From positions 1 through 6,974 of the forward strand of contig NZ_JBDKWZ010000037.1 of the NCBI RefSeq assembly GCF_039710355.1: a DNA stretch of 6,974 nt, read 5' to 3'. Both the position numbers and the translations under genes were made by a program. The DNA comes from Rapidithrix thailandica. Its GTDB lineage: Bacteria; Bacteroidota; Bacteroidia; Cytophagales; Flammeovirgaceae. Below the pieces are notes generated by a model, which was not told where the DNA came from, did not search any database, and worked only from the letters and a program-made list of their open reading frames with translations. Within the stretch, counting starts at the first letter, position 1. Each line of letters begins with the position of its first letter. This document shows positions 1 to 5,561 of the stretch, piece after piece.

Positions 1-38
1 CCAATATGAGGGCTATCTTTTTTATTTCTAAAAAGTTA

Positions 39-197
39 TCACAACATTTTAAATTTTTCAGCATATTGATTACAGTTAGATAATTGAATGGAGTTAATTA
101 AAAGTGCACCGCACCAATGTTTTTTTGGAACGGCTTGTTTATAAATTTCACCACTTAAAGGGTAGAACCTATCTATTTTAGCCAAATGATTGGCCAT
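39..197 (-). other. Short unrecognised open frame abutting the IS left end
   Basis: This 52-codon minus-strand frame starts at an ATG inside the left terminal repeat of the insertion sequence and ends at a TGA at 39-41. The predicted peptide begins MANHLAKIDRFYPLSGEIY and carries several Cys, Trp and Lys residues, but I recognise no family. It could be the 3' part of a gene cut by the insertion, because the frame continues upstream into the terminal repeat (MSSRM). It could equally be chance in AT-rich DNA. The rest of 1-194 shows nothing else I can support. Confidence 0.2.
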
Positions 198-210
198 CCT
201 ACTGGACATT
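195..210 (+). repeat. IS left terminal inverted repeat
   Basis: CATCCTACTGGACATT is the exact reverse complement of 1094-1109. The match ends abruptly on both sides, as expected for the ends of an insertion sequence. Confidence 0.85.
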
Positions 211-243
211 ACAAAAAAGCTGGCTATTTCTTAGTTTTGAGTT

Positions 244-1124
244 GTGCCACAAAAAGAAGAAATCTATCGCCAGCTTTTGGACAAAGCTAAGGAATATGTT
301 CCAGAGATGAACTATAGTAACTTGCAATGAACAAGCTTGTTGTTGAATTTAATTTTGCTAAAAGAAAGTATCAACCTGAACAAGCTCAAACATCATAACG
401 GGGGGGGATTTTGGGCAATTGCCAGATCCTGTTTAGGAGTCATTATAAATGGTTGACCAGCTTTTTTTAACACCTTGTTTCATCAACAGGTTTTATGGAA
501 GCTATTGTTAGGCATCGCGGTAAAAACCGTGCTGACCAAGAATACCAAGAGAGAGCCTGGCTGAATTGGTTGGAGGAGCAAAGGATTTATTTTTTGATCC
601 GTTTGCTCTTCGGGAGCTAAACGAAGGGAAAAAAGTGGGAACCAAGGTGGTGCTCAGGAAGAAGTCCTATCGCCTGTTAGCGACCGGAGCGGCTAAAAAA
701 AACCGACATGTGCTCCTGTTATTAATCACCAACCAGCCTGACCTGAAAGCCACAAGGTTATGTGCGATCTATCGGTTGTGTAGTAAAATCGAAAGCATGT
801 TTTTTCATTTCAAATCCAATAGGTTTGACCTGGAAGGGATTGGGATGAAATCCCGAAAAAGTACGGTTGATGTTAGCTCTGATGGAGGTGGTCTATGTGT
901 TATGCGTGTGTGAAGGCATCTGGTATATGAACGAAATCAGGCATCAAAAAGCCAGTGGTTATGGCTATGAACCGGCATTTAGGAAAGGCTATGGGACTCT
1001 TGTACCACGGGTGCACGAAATGGTACTTTTCCTGGAATACCTCTCTCAATACTTGGAAAAAGTAAAATCAGTTCAAAACCCTAAACTTCACTCAATGTCC
1101 AGTAGGATGTATTATTCCAACTAG
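244..1124 (+). pseudogene. IS4-family transposase remnant
   Basis: The transposase can be followed as collinear pieces in changing frames. Piece 1 (244-399, N-terminal, starting VPQKEEIYRQLLDKAKEYV) has an in-frame TGA at 328-330. A run of eight G at 400-407 coincides with a frame change into GGILGNCQIL...SHYKWLTSFF, which meets a TAA at 468. The same frame continues through DQEYQERAWLNWLEEQRIY, likely the second catalytic Asp block, to a TAA near 618. The next frame covers about 600-860 and contains KIESMFFHFK, matching the conserved Glu and the Glu-x6-Lys spacing of the IS4 signature. A last frame from 867 carries the C-terminal tail to a TAG at 1122-1124, just beyond the right terminal repeat. 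At least two stops and three frame changes make it non-functional. Confidence 0.8.
1094..1109 (-). repeat. IS right terminal inverted repeat
   Basis: AATGTCCAGTAGGATG is the perfect reverse complement of 195-210. The broken transposase frame reads through it and stops 13 bases into the flank. Confidence 0.85.
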
Positions 1125-1436
1125 TATATAAAATAGAAGCAAATTATATATACATGTTGCAGGTTTCGACTTTATGAGTTTGTTTTTTTCGGTTAGTTAT
1201 GCTTTTAAATGAAGCCAGTAAAATCTTTCATTTCGACTTTTCTATAAATACTACCGTAATAGCAGGTAATAACAAGTCATTAACTTGATATTCTCAGCAA
1301 TAGCTCTCAAAAAAAATTGAATAGGCTCTCCTACCCCTAACATCTTAATTTCCATACATGACGAAACCATACTTGTTTTTGTTTGTTACAAATAACCTTT
1401 ATTAACTCCCTCCAGAGAGAAGTTAACCTTATTTAA
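1110..1436. other. Gene-poor spacer between the IS and the helix-turn-helix gene
   Basis: I see no convincing gene here. A 39-codon minus-strand frame (1251-1370) has no recognisable family. The spacer contains copies of three short motifs that recur upstream of the helix-turn-helix gene: TACTACCGTAAT at 1249-1260, AAATAACCTTTAT at 1390-1402 and ACTCCCTCCA at 1405-1414. A loose inverted repeat (TTAACT/AGTTAA, about 1402-1427) lies just beyond the 3' end of the helix-turn-helix gene. It has no T tract, so I do not call it a terminator. Confidence 0.5.
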
Positions 1437-1742
1437 TCATAACATGAACTTCCCTTTTTTCATTAGATAATTGGCAGTCCGTTGTTCTATTTCCTCCTGT
1501 ACGGCATTACGGTTTCGCAACAACCATTGGTCTAGTTCAACACGATTGAAATAGAGTTTCTTACCATTAGGTTTATAATATGGAATACTGCCCGAACTTG
1601 TCAACTTGTATAAGTGTGATTGTGATAATTCCAAGTATAGACATGCCTCATTGAAGTTCAGTACTTTTTTGAGAATTAGGTTTTGATTTAAAACTTGCTT
1701 TTCGATGATCTTGAGACGTTCTAATATTTCATCCATTTTCAT
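1437..1742 (-). CDS. Helix-turn-helix (excisionase/MerR-like) protein
   Basis: This 101-aa protein is a small DNA-binding protein of the helix-turn-helix-17 type found next to integrases and replication genes on Bacteroidota mobile elements. Residues 1-26 form a charged amphipathic lead (MKMDEILERLKIIEKQVLNQ), possibly a short coiled coil. Residues about 27-75 carry the winged HTH: LNFNEACLYLELSQSHLYKL, then the wing GSIPYYKPNGKKLYF and the closing NRVELDQWLL. The C-terminal 25 residues are basic. It lies on the integrase strand but about 425 bp away, so it probably has its own promoter. Two adjacent palindromes just upstream are candidate operators. In related elements I would expect primase or mobilisation genes next, but here the element seems to stop and an IS remnant follows. 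Confidence 0.85.
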   Translation of the reverse strand: MKMDEILERLKIIEKQVLNQNLILKKVLNFNEACLYLELSQSHLYKLTSSGSIPYYKPNGKKLYFNRVELDQWLLRNRNAVQEEIEQRTANYLMKKGKFML

Positions 1743-2167
1743 ACTTATTTAAAAATTAGAAATGAACATTTGAACAAATGTCATCCTTGATCATCAAGGA
1801 TTTGTCAAAATACTTGAATTACAATAGTTAAAAAAATAATAAAAATTTGAAATGATACTTTTACCGTAAATTGCCACAATTTTACCCTTATATCCTAACA
1901 CCCAAAATAATCGACTGTATTTTCGTAATTCATTTTTTTATCGATACAAATGCATGATACTATGATCTGAGGATTTGCGAATGTAGACTCCCTCCATTTT
2001 TACTACCGTAATCTGGTATTTATTTAAAATAACCTTTATCAAGTAGTGGTAGGTTTAACCGTATAGCATTCTTTTAAGAATAGGGTGTGAATTTTGAAAA
2101 ACACCTTCAAAACTTGGCGGAGGTTGATCGTATTCTTTTTCAAGTTTATTCAGACCTAAGAAACAAC
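1743..2167. other. Intergenic region between integrase and HTH gene
   Basis: This region holds no full gene. It contains the twin palindromes at 1766-1800 and second copies of three short motifs: ACTCCCTCCA at 1987-1996, TACTACCGTAAT at 2001-2012 and AAATAACCTTTAT at 2027-2039. A small 14-bp palindrome, ATTCTTTTAAGAAT, lies at 2068-2081, and a possible coding remnant ends at 2055. The AT-rich stretch 1800-1960 shows nothing I can name. Confidence 0.5.
1766..1800. promoter_or_regulatory. Twin palindromes upstream of the HTH gene, candidate operator
   Basis: Two perfect palindromes lie 24-58 bp upstream of the start codon at 1742. The first is ACATTTG-AA-CAAATGT (1766-1781). The second is TCCTTGAT-C-ATCAAGGA (1784-1800). 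Their position suggests binding by the HTH protein itself or another regulator. A hairpin role in the mRNA leader is the alternative. Confidence 0.5.
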
Positions 2168-2187
2168 TTATAAGTTCAATTGAATTT
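2055..2187 (-). pseudogene. Possible C-terminal coding remnant after the integrase
   Basis: A minus-strand frame without a usual start codon overlaps the integrase stop and runs to a TAA at 2055-2057. Its peptide includes LNKLEKEYDQPPPSFEGV and ends NSHPILKRMLYG. The composition looks more protein-like than most AT-rich noise, but I do not recognise a family. It may be the tail of a gene whose upstream part was replaced when the integrase module arrived, or it may be chance. Confidence 0.25.
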
Positions 2188-3261
2188 TATTGGCTGCCTC
2201 TTTCTTTTTCTCATCTATAATTTTTGCATAGACCTGTGTTGTTTTCAGTGCTTTATGTCCTAAGAGTTTGGATACTGTGTAAATGTCCGTACCTGCTGAA
2301 AGTTGTAACGTAGCGTAGGTGTGTCTGGCACAATGGAAAGTGATTGTTTTGGAAATTCCCACCTTCATCATCCATTGTTGTAATTTCAAGTTGTGCCATG
2401 CTGAATACTTCAATCCCACAAATACCCTGTCTTCTGGTTCAGTTCTATGTCCTAAAAGTCCGAAGGCTTGCTCTGAGATAGGGAGGGTTTCTACACCCTT
2501 GGTTTTCTTTTGCCTGAATCGGATATAGTAGCCGTTTTCTTTTGAGTGTTGTACTTCTGACCAAACGAGTTTCTGAATATCTGACCAGCGTAAACCAGTC
2601 AGGCATGAGAATATGAATGCTGTTTTGAGTTGTGGGATTTCACATTCCGCTTGTGCTGCAGCTTGTAGCTCTTCTAATGTGAGAAACTCTCGTTGAGGTT
2701 CTCCTTGTTTAAAGGCTTCAACTCCTTCACTTGGATTGCTTGCTAGAATACCATCTTTTACCACTTGTTTAAGTGCAGCTCTCAGCTTATTGAAGTAGGA
2801 GTACTTTGAGTTTTGGGAAAGCGGTTGACCGCTTGACTTCTTTGCATCATGGTCAAGGTATTCCTTGAAACCCATTACAAACTGTCGGTCTATTTCTTCA
2901 AAGGTCTTATCATAAGGAATGTAGGCTTTCAGGTGTTTAAGCATACTGTCCCAATTCCCGTGATTGCCTTTGCTGTTGAGTCGTTTATTGATTAAAAGTT
3001 GAATGTACTCTATGAAATTGCCTTTCAGCTTTTCATTGTCTCGGAAGCCATACACTCCATTTTGAATTTCAATCAAGCGTTTCGCTCGGATTGATTCTGC
3101 AAGCTGCAATGTCTTCTTGTTGAGTTCCCTTTCAGCTTTGGTTTTCGGGTTCGGCTCAATGTATAATTTCAGGTACTCAGCTTTGCGCTTACCTTTAGGT
3201 AGTAGTCCAGGTAAAGGCTGGTCTTGCCTCCTTGATTGCGTTTTCTTAGTGTAACCTTCAT
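2168..3261 (-). pseudogene. Bacteroidota phage-type tyrosine integrase, frameshifted near N-terminus
   Basis: This site-specific tyrosine recombinase should integrate and excise the element around it. The natural start is the ATG at 3261-3259, overlapping the TGA of the upstream gene (ATGA), which implies translational coupling. That frame gives MKVTLRKRNQGGKTSLYLDY, the usual N-terminal arm of the family, then ends prematurely. From about 3198 the family sequence resumes in the next frame (PKGKRKAEYLKLYIEPNPKT). Adding one C to the CC of TACTACCTAAAGG restores one frame of about 364 aa. An SAM-like core-binding domain follows, then the catalytic domain. In the restored numbering the key residues are Arg225 (GLRWSD), a Lys near 253, His310/Arg313 (HCARH), His336 (LLGHK) and Tyr345 (QVYAKI). 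A longer frame starting at 3337 exists but lacks the family N-terminus. The shift could be real inactivation or a sequencing error. Confidence 0.85.
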
Positions 3262-3611
3262 GATTGAAACAGTTTTTCGATTTCTGTTCTCTTAATAATG
3301 GTACGCCTCCCGATTTTGCCTGCATTAATGGTTCCATTCTTAATCTGCCGATAGAGGGTCATTCTACTGGTTCCAAGTAGTTCGCAAGTTTCGGCAATAC
3401 TCAGAAAATCTTTGTTCTGAACCTTGTGTTGATTGTGTTCGGCTTTTTGAATAACAAGGGGAGCTACTTTCTGTACCTTTTCATCCCGCTTGCGTTTCTT
3501 GTACGCTCGTTTAGCACAGTTATCACCACAGTATTTGGTGACAGTGGTCTTGGCAATAAATTCCTGACCACAGTGTTGACAAATCTTAGGTAATCGAATG
3601 TTACTACTCAT
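3258..3611 (-). CDS. Zinc-ribbon plus helix-turn-helix protein, putative excisionase
   Basis: This 117-aa protein is encoded immediately upstream of, and overlapping by 4 bp, the integrase. Residues 9-34 form a zinc ribbon with Cys11-x2-Cys14 (CQHCG) and Cys28-x3-Cys32 (YCGDNC). A basic linker follows (KKRKRDEK). Residues about 69-115 are an excisionase-type winged HTH: FLSIAETCELLGTSRMTLYR, then GTINAGKIGRRTIIKRTEI. By family and position it probably sets the direction of recombination or regulates integrase expression, which is inference. The promoter region upstream contains 10-bp tandem repeats within an inverted repeat, plausible binding sites. The start at 3611 is the only in-frame ATG that precedes the zinc ribbon. 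Confidence 0.87.
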   Translation of the reverse strand: MSSNIRLPKICQHCGQEFIAKTTVTKYCGDNCAKRAYKKRKRDEKVQKVAPLVIQKAEHNQHKVQNKDFLSIAETCELLGTSRMTLYRQIKNGTINAGKIGRRTIIKRTEIEKLFQS

Positions 3612-3625
3612 AACGTTTCTTTGAT

Positions 3626-3694
3626 GGGGGAGATAATGTATCAGTACGTATCTGGATGTATCAGAATGTATCAGTATGTAACATAATCTCCCCC
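3626..3694. repeat. 10-bp tandem repeats enclosed by 14-bp inverted repeats
   Basis: Outer arms GGGGGAGATAATGT (3626-3639) and ACATAATCTCCCCC (3681-3694) are inverted repeats matching at 13 of 14 bases. Between and overlapping them are about 4.5 tandem copies of the 10-mer ATGTATCAGT at 3636-3680 (ATGTATCAGT, ACGTATCTGG, ATGTATCAGA, ATGTATCAGT, ATGTA). A 10-bp period places each unit on the same helix face, as for cooperative protein binding. The array lies 15-83 bp upstream of the zinc-ribbon/HTH start. It could be an operator, integrase or excisionase arm sites, or an iteron-type origin. Confidence 0.8.
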
Positions 3695-3704
3695 TGTTAT
3701 TGAA

Positions 3705-3748
3705 AATTTGTTGCTAACAACAAGATTTGTTCCTTGCAGCAACAAATT
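3705..3748. repeat. 11-bp perfect inverted repeat near the element boundary
   Basis: AATTTGTTGCT at 3705-3715 is repeated inverted as AGCAACAAATT at 3738-3748, with 22 bp between. Two direct copies of AGTAACAAA follow at 3749-3757 and 3781-3789. The cluster lies between the integrase module and the broken cassette, where an attachment site with core and arm sites would be expected. No second copy is visible elsewhere in the window. Confidence 0.5.
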
Positions 3749-3830
3749 AGTAACAAAAGATACGAAAAAATAGGTAAATCAGTAACAAATAAGAGAAAGA
3801 AAGCAGCTTAAAAGCCACTAAAAGAAGGGT

Positions 3831-4088
3831 TTAGCTAACAAAAGGAAAAGTAACTACTTTCCGAACATTTTTAAATCGGATTTTGACTTTATCTCCTTCT
3901 TGATATTTGTCGAATTGAAAATGATTAAGATAAATATCCATTATCAAGTCAATTCCGTCCACTTTTAATTCAATTTCAGGCGAAACTGGGTCAGCGTTCC
4001 AATCCTTTGTTATTTGGATATAGTCAATTTTTCGAGTTGGAATTTTCTCTACCTTATTTGTTCCAAATATTTTATTTATCCAACTCAA
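3831..4088 (-). CDS. Hypothetical protein of truncated cassette C
   Basis: This 85-aa protein probably starts at TTG 4088 (TTG AGT TGG), with AAAGGA four bases upstream and only 37 bp from the cassette edge at 4125. The sequence is soluble and mixed, with the core WNADPVSPEIELKVDG and LNHFQFDKYQEGDKVKIRF. I recall similar W-N-A-D-P small proteins in Bacteroidota, longer and of unknown function, but cannot verify this. The last codons (about 3831-3855, VTFPFVS) may be novel sequence acquired at a junction, since the gene has no attC behind it and the integrative element begins nearby. The function is unknown. Confidence 0.65.
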   Translation of the reverse strand: MSWINKIFGTNKVEKIPTRKIDYIQITKDWNADPVSPEIELKVDGIDLIMDIYLNHFQFDKYQEGDKVKIRFKNVRKVVTFPFVS

Positions 4089-4119
4089 TTTCCTTTGTTT
4101 TCAGTTTTTCTTAAATGAC

Positions 4120-4314
4120 GCCCAACGATTAGTATATGGCAAGTAGGGCAGTAGAAAGCGATAAACTTTCGAGTTTGCACTGAGCCAAAGCGTTGTATTT
4201 TGTTTTTAACTTATTCATTCTTAAAAGCCAATTCAACGATTTGGCGGTGTTTGTAAATAGCATTTAATTTTCGTAAACCACCAAGCGCCCTATTTGCTAT
4301 ATACCGTGTTATCA
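4120..4314 (-). repeat. attC-like site of cassette B (unusually long, 195 bp)
   Basis: On the plus strand the order is box GCCCAAC (4120-4126, the GTTGGGC box of the minus strand), 6-bp spacer GATTAG, arm TATATGGCAAGTAGGGC (4133-4149), a long loop, arm GCCCTATTTGCTATATA (4287-4303), 4-bp spacer CCGT and box GTTATCA (4308-4314). The arms pair at 15 of 17 positions. GTTGGGC fits the integron GTTRRRY consensus. The box-spacer layout equals that of the site at 4901-4969. The loop contains a second GTTGAAT box (minus strand, 4231-4237) and an ATACAAC box (minus, 4192-4198), so this may be two fused sites. The stop codon and last codons of the cassette B gene lie inside the right arm. Confidence 0.8.
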
Positions 4315-4906
4315 ATTTCTTTCAGCTTTTTGTAAAATTTTTCTTCTTCTGAAAAGCTATTATATATGGTGTCAGTAATTGTTCCTACTTTGTTAATTAA
4401 AAGATAATATGGTCGATGTCTTCTTGAGCCTCCTTCAATTTTTTCTGTTTTAAATAATCCGTGATATCCATTGAAATGATCGTCCAAGCTTACATAATCA
4501 CCTGTAAATCCATTTTCTTTAACTTCCACAAACCATTTATTCTTTAAGTCTTCATTTTCTTCCAGAGCATGTGCCGTAAAGACAATGTTGAGGTTATTTA
4601 GTTTTTGTAGCTGTCTAATATAACTAGAGTCTTTTTCTAGGATATCAACTCGGCTGGTGGTGTTCAACCACACTAGAGTTGGCTTATCGTTTTTGAAGTA
4701 CGAATGAAGGTCATGATAATTTTTTACACCTAACTCATTACCGCTGTGGACTTTAATATTTGGTTCAAAATCAGTCCATTTATAGTAATGTGATTTCCAT
4801 AAATTTGGATAAAAAGAAGCGTTAATAATCATGAAAGCAAGGATGAATAGCCATGATATTATCCGTTTCCTAGTTTTTTTTCTTTTCTCCATTTCATTAT
4901 TGATAA
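4126..4906 (-). mobile_element. Integron-like gene cassette B
   Basis: The cassette is read on the minus strand from TTATCAAT at its left edge (4906) to the G of GTTGGGC (4126). The 9-bp edge box GTTATCAAT (minus, 4907-4899) is the exact reverse complement of ATTGATAAC on the minus strand at 4316-4308, just inside the attC behind the gene. This is the relation expected when a circular cassette opens at its own attC. If the internal GTTGAAT box (4231-4237) is an active site, the cassette would end at 4237 and a 111-bp gene-less cassette would follow. Confidence 0.8.
4290..4892 (-). CDS. Membrane-anchored protein with possible thioredoxin-like fold (cassette B)
   Basis: I choose the ATG at 4892, giving 200 aa (MEKRKKTRKRIISWLFILAF). 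The same frame is open to 5099, but that extension crosses the cassette edge at 4906 and the previous attC and overlaps another gene, so it is not native. Residues 1-8 are basic and residues 9-27 form one hydrophobic helix, predicting an N-in anchor with the rest outside the cytoplasm. The soluble part has a thioredoxin/TlpA-like order: KPTLVWLNTT, then LNIVFTAHAL, then RPYYLLINKVGTITD resembling the cis-Pro strand and ID-x-x-G turn. There is no CxxC, so it is unlikely to be a redox enzyme. The fold is my inference and the role unknown. The last eight codons lie in the attC arm and box. Confidence 0.75.
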   Translation of the reverse strand: MEKRKKTRKRIISWLFILAFMIINASFYPNLWKSHYYKWTDFEPNIKVHSGNELGVKNYHDLHSYFKNDKPTLVWLNTTSRVDILEKDSSYIRQLQKLNNLNIVFTAHALEENEDLKNKWFVEVKENGFTGDYVSLDDHFNGYHGLFKTEKIEGGSRRHRPYYLLINKVGTITDTIYNSFSEEEKFYKKLKEIDNTVYSK

Positions 4907-4969
4907 CGGCTTTACTAAACACTGGCTGAGGTCGTGTCGCCCGAAGCTTGAGTTTAGTTTGTGTTGTAA
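4901..4969 (-). repeat. attC-like site of cassette A (69 bp)
   Basis: On the plus strand the order is box TGATAAC (4901-4907), 6-bp spacer GGCTTT, arm ACTAAAC (4914-4920), central loop, arm GTTTAGT (4952-4958, perfect complement), 4-bp spacer TTGT and box GTTGTAA (4963-4969). The length of 69 bp is within the 57-141 bp usual for attC sites. The 6/4 spacer pattern matches the site at 4120-4314. The site begins two bases after the stop codon of the cassette A gene. Beyond GTT and AAC the boxes do not match the GTTRRRY/RYYYAAC consensus. Confidence 0.85.
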
Positions 4970-5522
4970 ATAGTTTACTTTTTATACTTACGCTTCTTTG
5001 ATTTTGCCCAGAAAAATCTATTATCATGGTCAACGCCCATAGCTTCTCCACTTTCAAATACGAATAAACTATCAAAACTTGTAGCCCTAAATAAATCACC
5101 TGACTCTAACTCTTTAATTCTTTGTCCAGCCATTTTCCAATCACAAACTATAGGAATTACAGGGTGTTTTGACCAAGCATTTTCATTAATTGTATCGGGG
5201 ATAATAACGCACCTCCCACTTGGTAAAAAATTAGCATGATTTAAAAGGCGTTCAAATATAATATCATATTCCCCATTAAACCCTCCCTTTTTATTTAACC
5301 CTAAATCTGGCTTGGATGGAATACCAAAAGGATCACATGAAACATCCAACTTACAATCACAAAATTTCATTGCAGCCACGAAGTTATAGATGTCCATACC
5401 TCTTTCTTTTGAAAATACACTTCTGGATTCTGGAAAAAATTTATGAATGAGTCGAAGAGCTTCTTCAAATGCATCACACTTCCTCTGTTCAATATCCATT
5501 ATTTTAATCTAATTATTTACAA
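4907..5522 (-). mobile_element. Integron-like gene cassette A
   Basis: This 616-bp unit is read on the minus strand from TTGTAAATA (5522) to the G of the next GTT box (4907). The 10-bp edge box GTTGTAAATA (minus, 5523-5514) is the perfect reverse complement of TATTTACAAC on the minus strand at 4972-4963, directly behind the gene. It carries one promoterless-looking gene starting 24 bp from the edge. It is the first cassette after the recombinase gene, so it is probably the latest insertion. Confidence 0.85.
4975..5499 (-). CDS. Hypothetical soluble protein (cassette A)
   Basis: This 174-aa protein starts at ATG 5499, only 24 bp from the cassette edge. I do not recognise its family. It has no signal peptide or membrane segment. 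The N-terminal third looks helical (CDAFEEALRLIHKFF). The middle has a Cys-rich strand pair (FCDCKLDVSCDPFG) followed by a Gly/Asn-rich stretch. The C-terminal third has a strand-like FDSLFVFESGEAMGVDHDNR and ends in a very basic tail (KSKKRKYKK). Short single-gene cassettes of this sort often encode proteins of unknown role, including immunity or antitoxin proteins, but nothing here proves that. The stop codon is two bases before the attC box. Confidence 0.75.
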   Translation of the reverse strand: MDIEQRKCDAFEEALRLIHKFFPESRSVFSKERGMDIYNFVAAMKFCDCKLDVSCDPFGIPSKPDLGLNKKGGFNGEYDIIFERLLNHANFLPSGRCVIIPDTINENAWSKHPVIPIVCDWKMAGQRIKELESGDLFRATSFDSLFVFESGEAMGVDHDNRFFWAKSKKRKYKK

Positions 5523-5555
5523 CATTTGTGTAACGCGCACATGCGCGTTATTTCT
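5514..5555 (-). other. attI-like insertion site with palindrome
   Basis: The junction G/TT of cassette A lies at 5523/5522, 38 bp downstream of the recombinase stop codon. Between them is a perfect palindrome, TAACGCGCA-CA-TGCGCGTTA (5531-5550), whose outer TAA/TTA edges echo the AAC...GTT boxes of the attC sites. This is the natural candidate for the primary insertion site. The palindrome could also act as a transcription terminator for the recombinase gene, though no T tract follows it on the minus strand. Confidence 0.6.
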
Positions 5556-5561
5556 CTTATC

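Larger units (their letters stand above)
195..1109 (+). mobile_element. Degenerate IS4-type insertion sequence, internally deleted
   Basis: The element is bounded by a perfect 16-bp inverted repeat, CATCCTACTGGACATT at 195-210 and its reverse complement at 1094-1109. Between them lie pieces of an IS4-family DDE transposase reading rightward. At 915 bp it is shorter than the roughly 1.2-1.5 kb usual for such elements. The segment that should carry the first catalytic Asp is not recognisable, so an internal deletion is likely in addition to point damage. I see no clear target-site duplication: the flanks are ATGATTGGC on the left and TATTATTCC on the right. The element is probably immobile unless a related transposase acts on its ends. 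Confidence 0.8.

Noticed and set aside
1251..1370. Minus-strand 39-codon open frame
   Set aside because: It has no recognisable motif or start signal. The length is expected by chance in AT-rich DNA.
1402..1427. Terminator after the HTH gene
   Set aside because: The stem is imperfect and no T tract follows on the minus strand.
2319..2528. Plus-strand 69-codon open frame
   Set aside because: It is a shadow opposite the integrase catalytic domain with no recognisable protein features.
3262..3337. Upstream start of the integrase frame at 3337
   Set aside because: The sequence there is an out-of-frame reading of the zinc-ribbon/HTH gene. The family N-terminus begins at 3261 in another frame.
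3636..3680. The 10-bp repeats as a CRISPR array
   Set aside because: The units are contiguous without spacers and far too short for CRISPR repeats.
4893..5099. N-terminal extension of the cassette B gene to an ATG at 5099
   Set aside because: It crosses the cassette edge and the attC of cassette A and overlaps the cassette A gene. The native start is the ATG at 4892.
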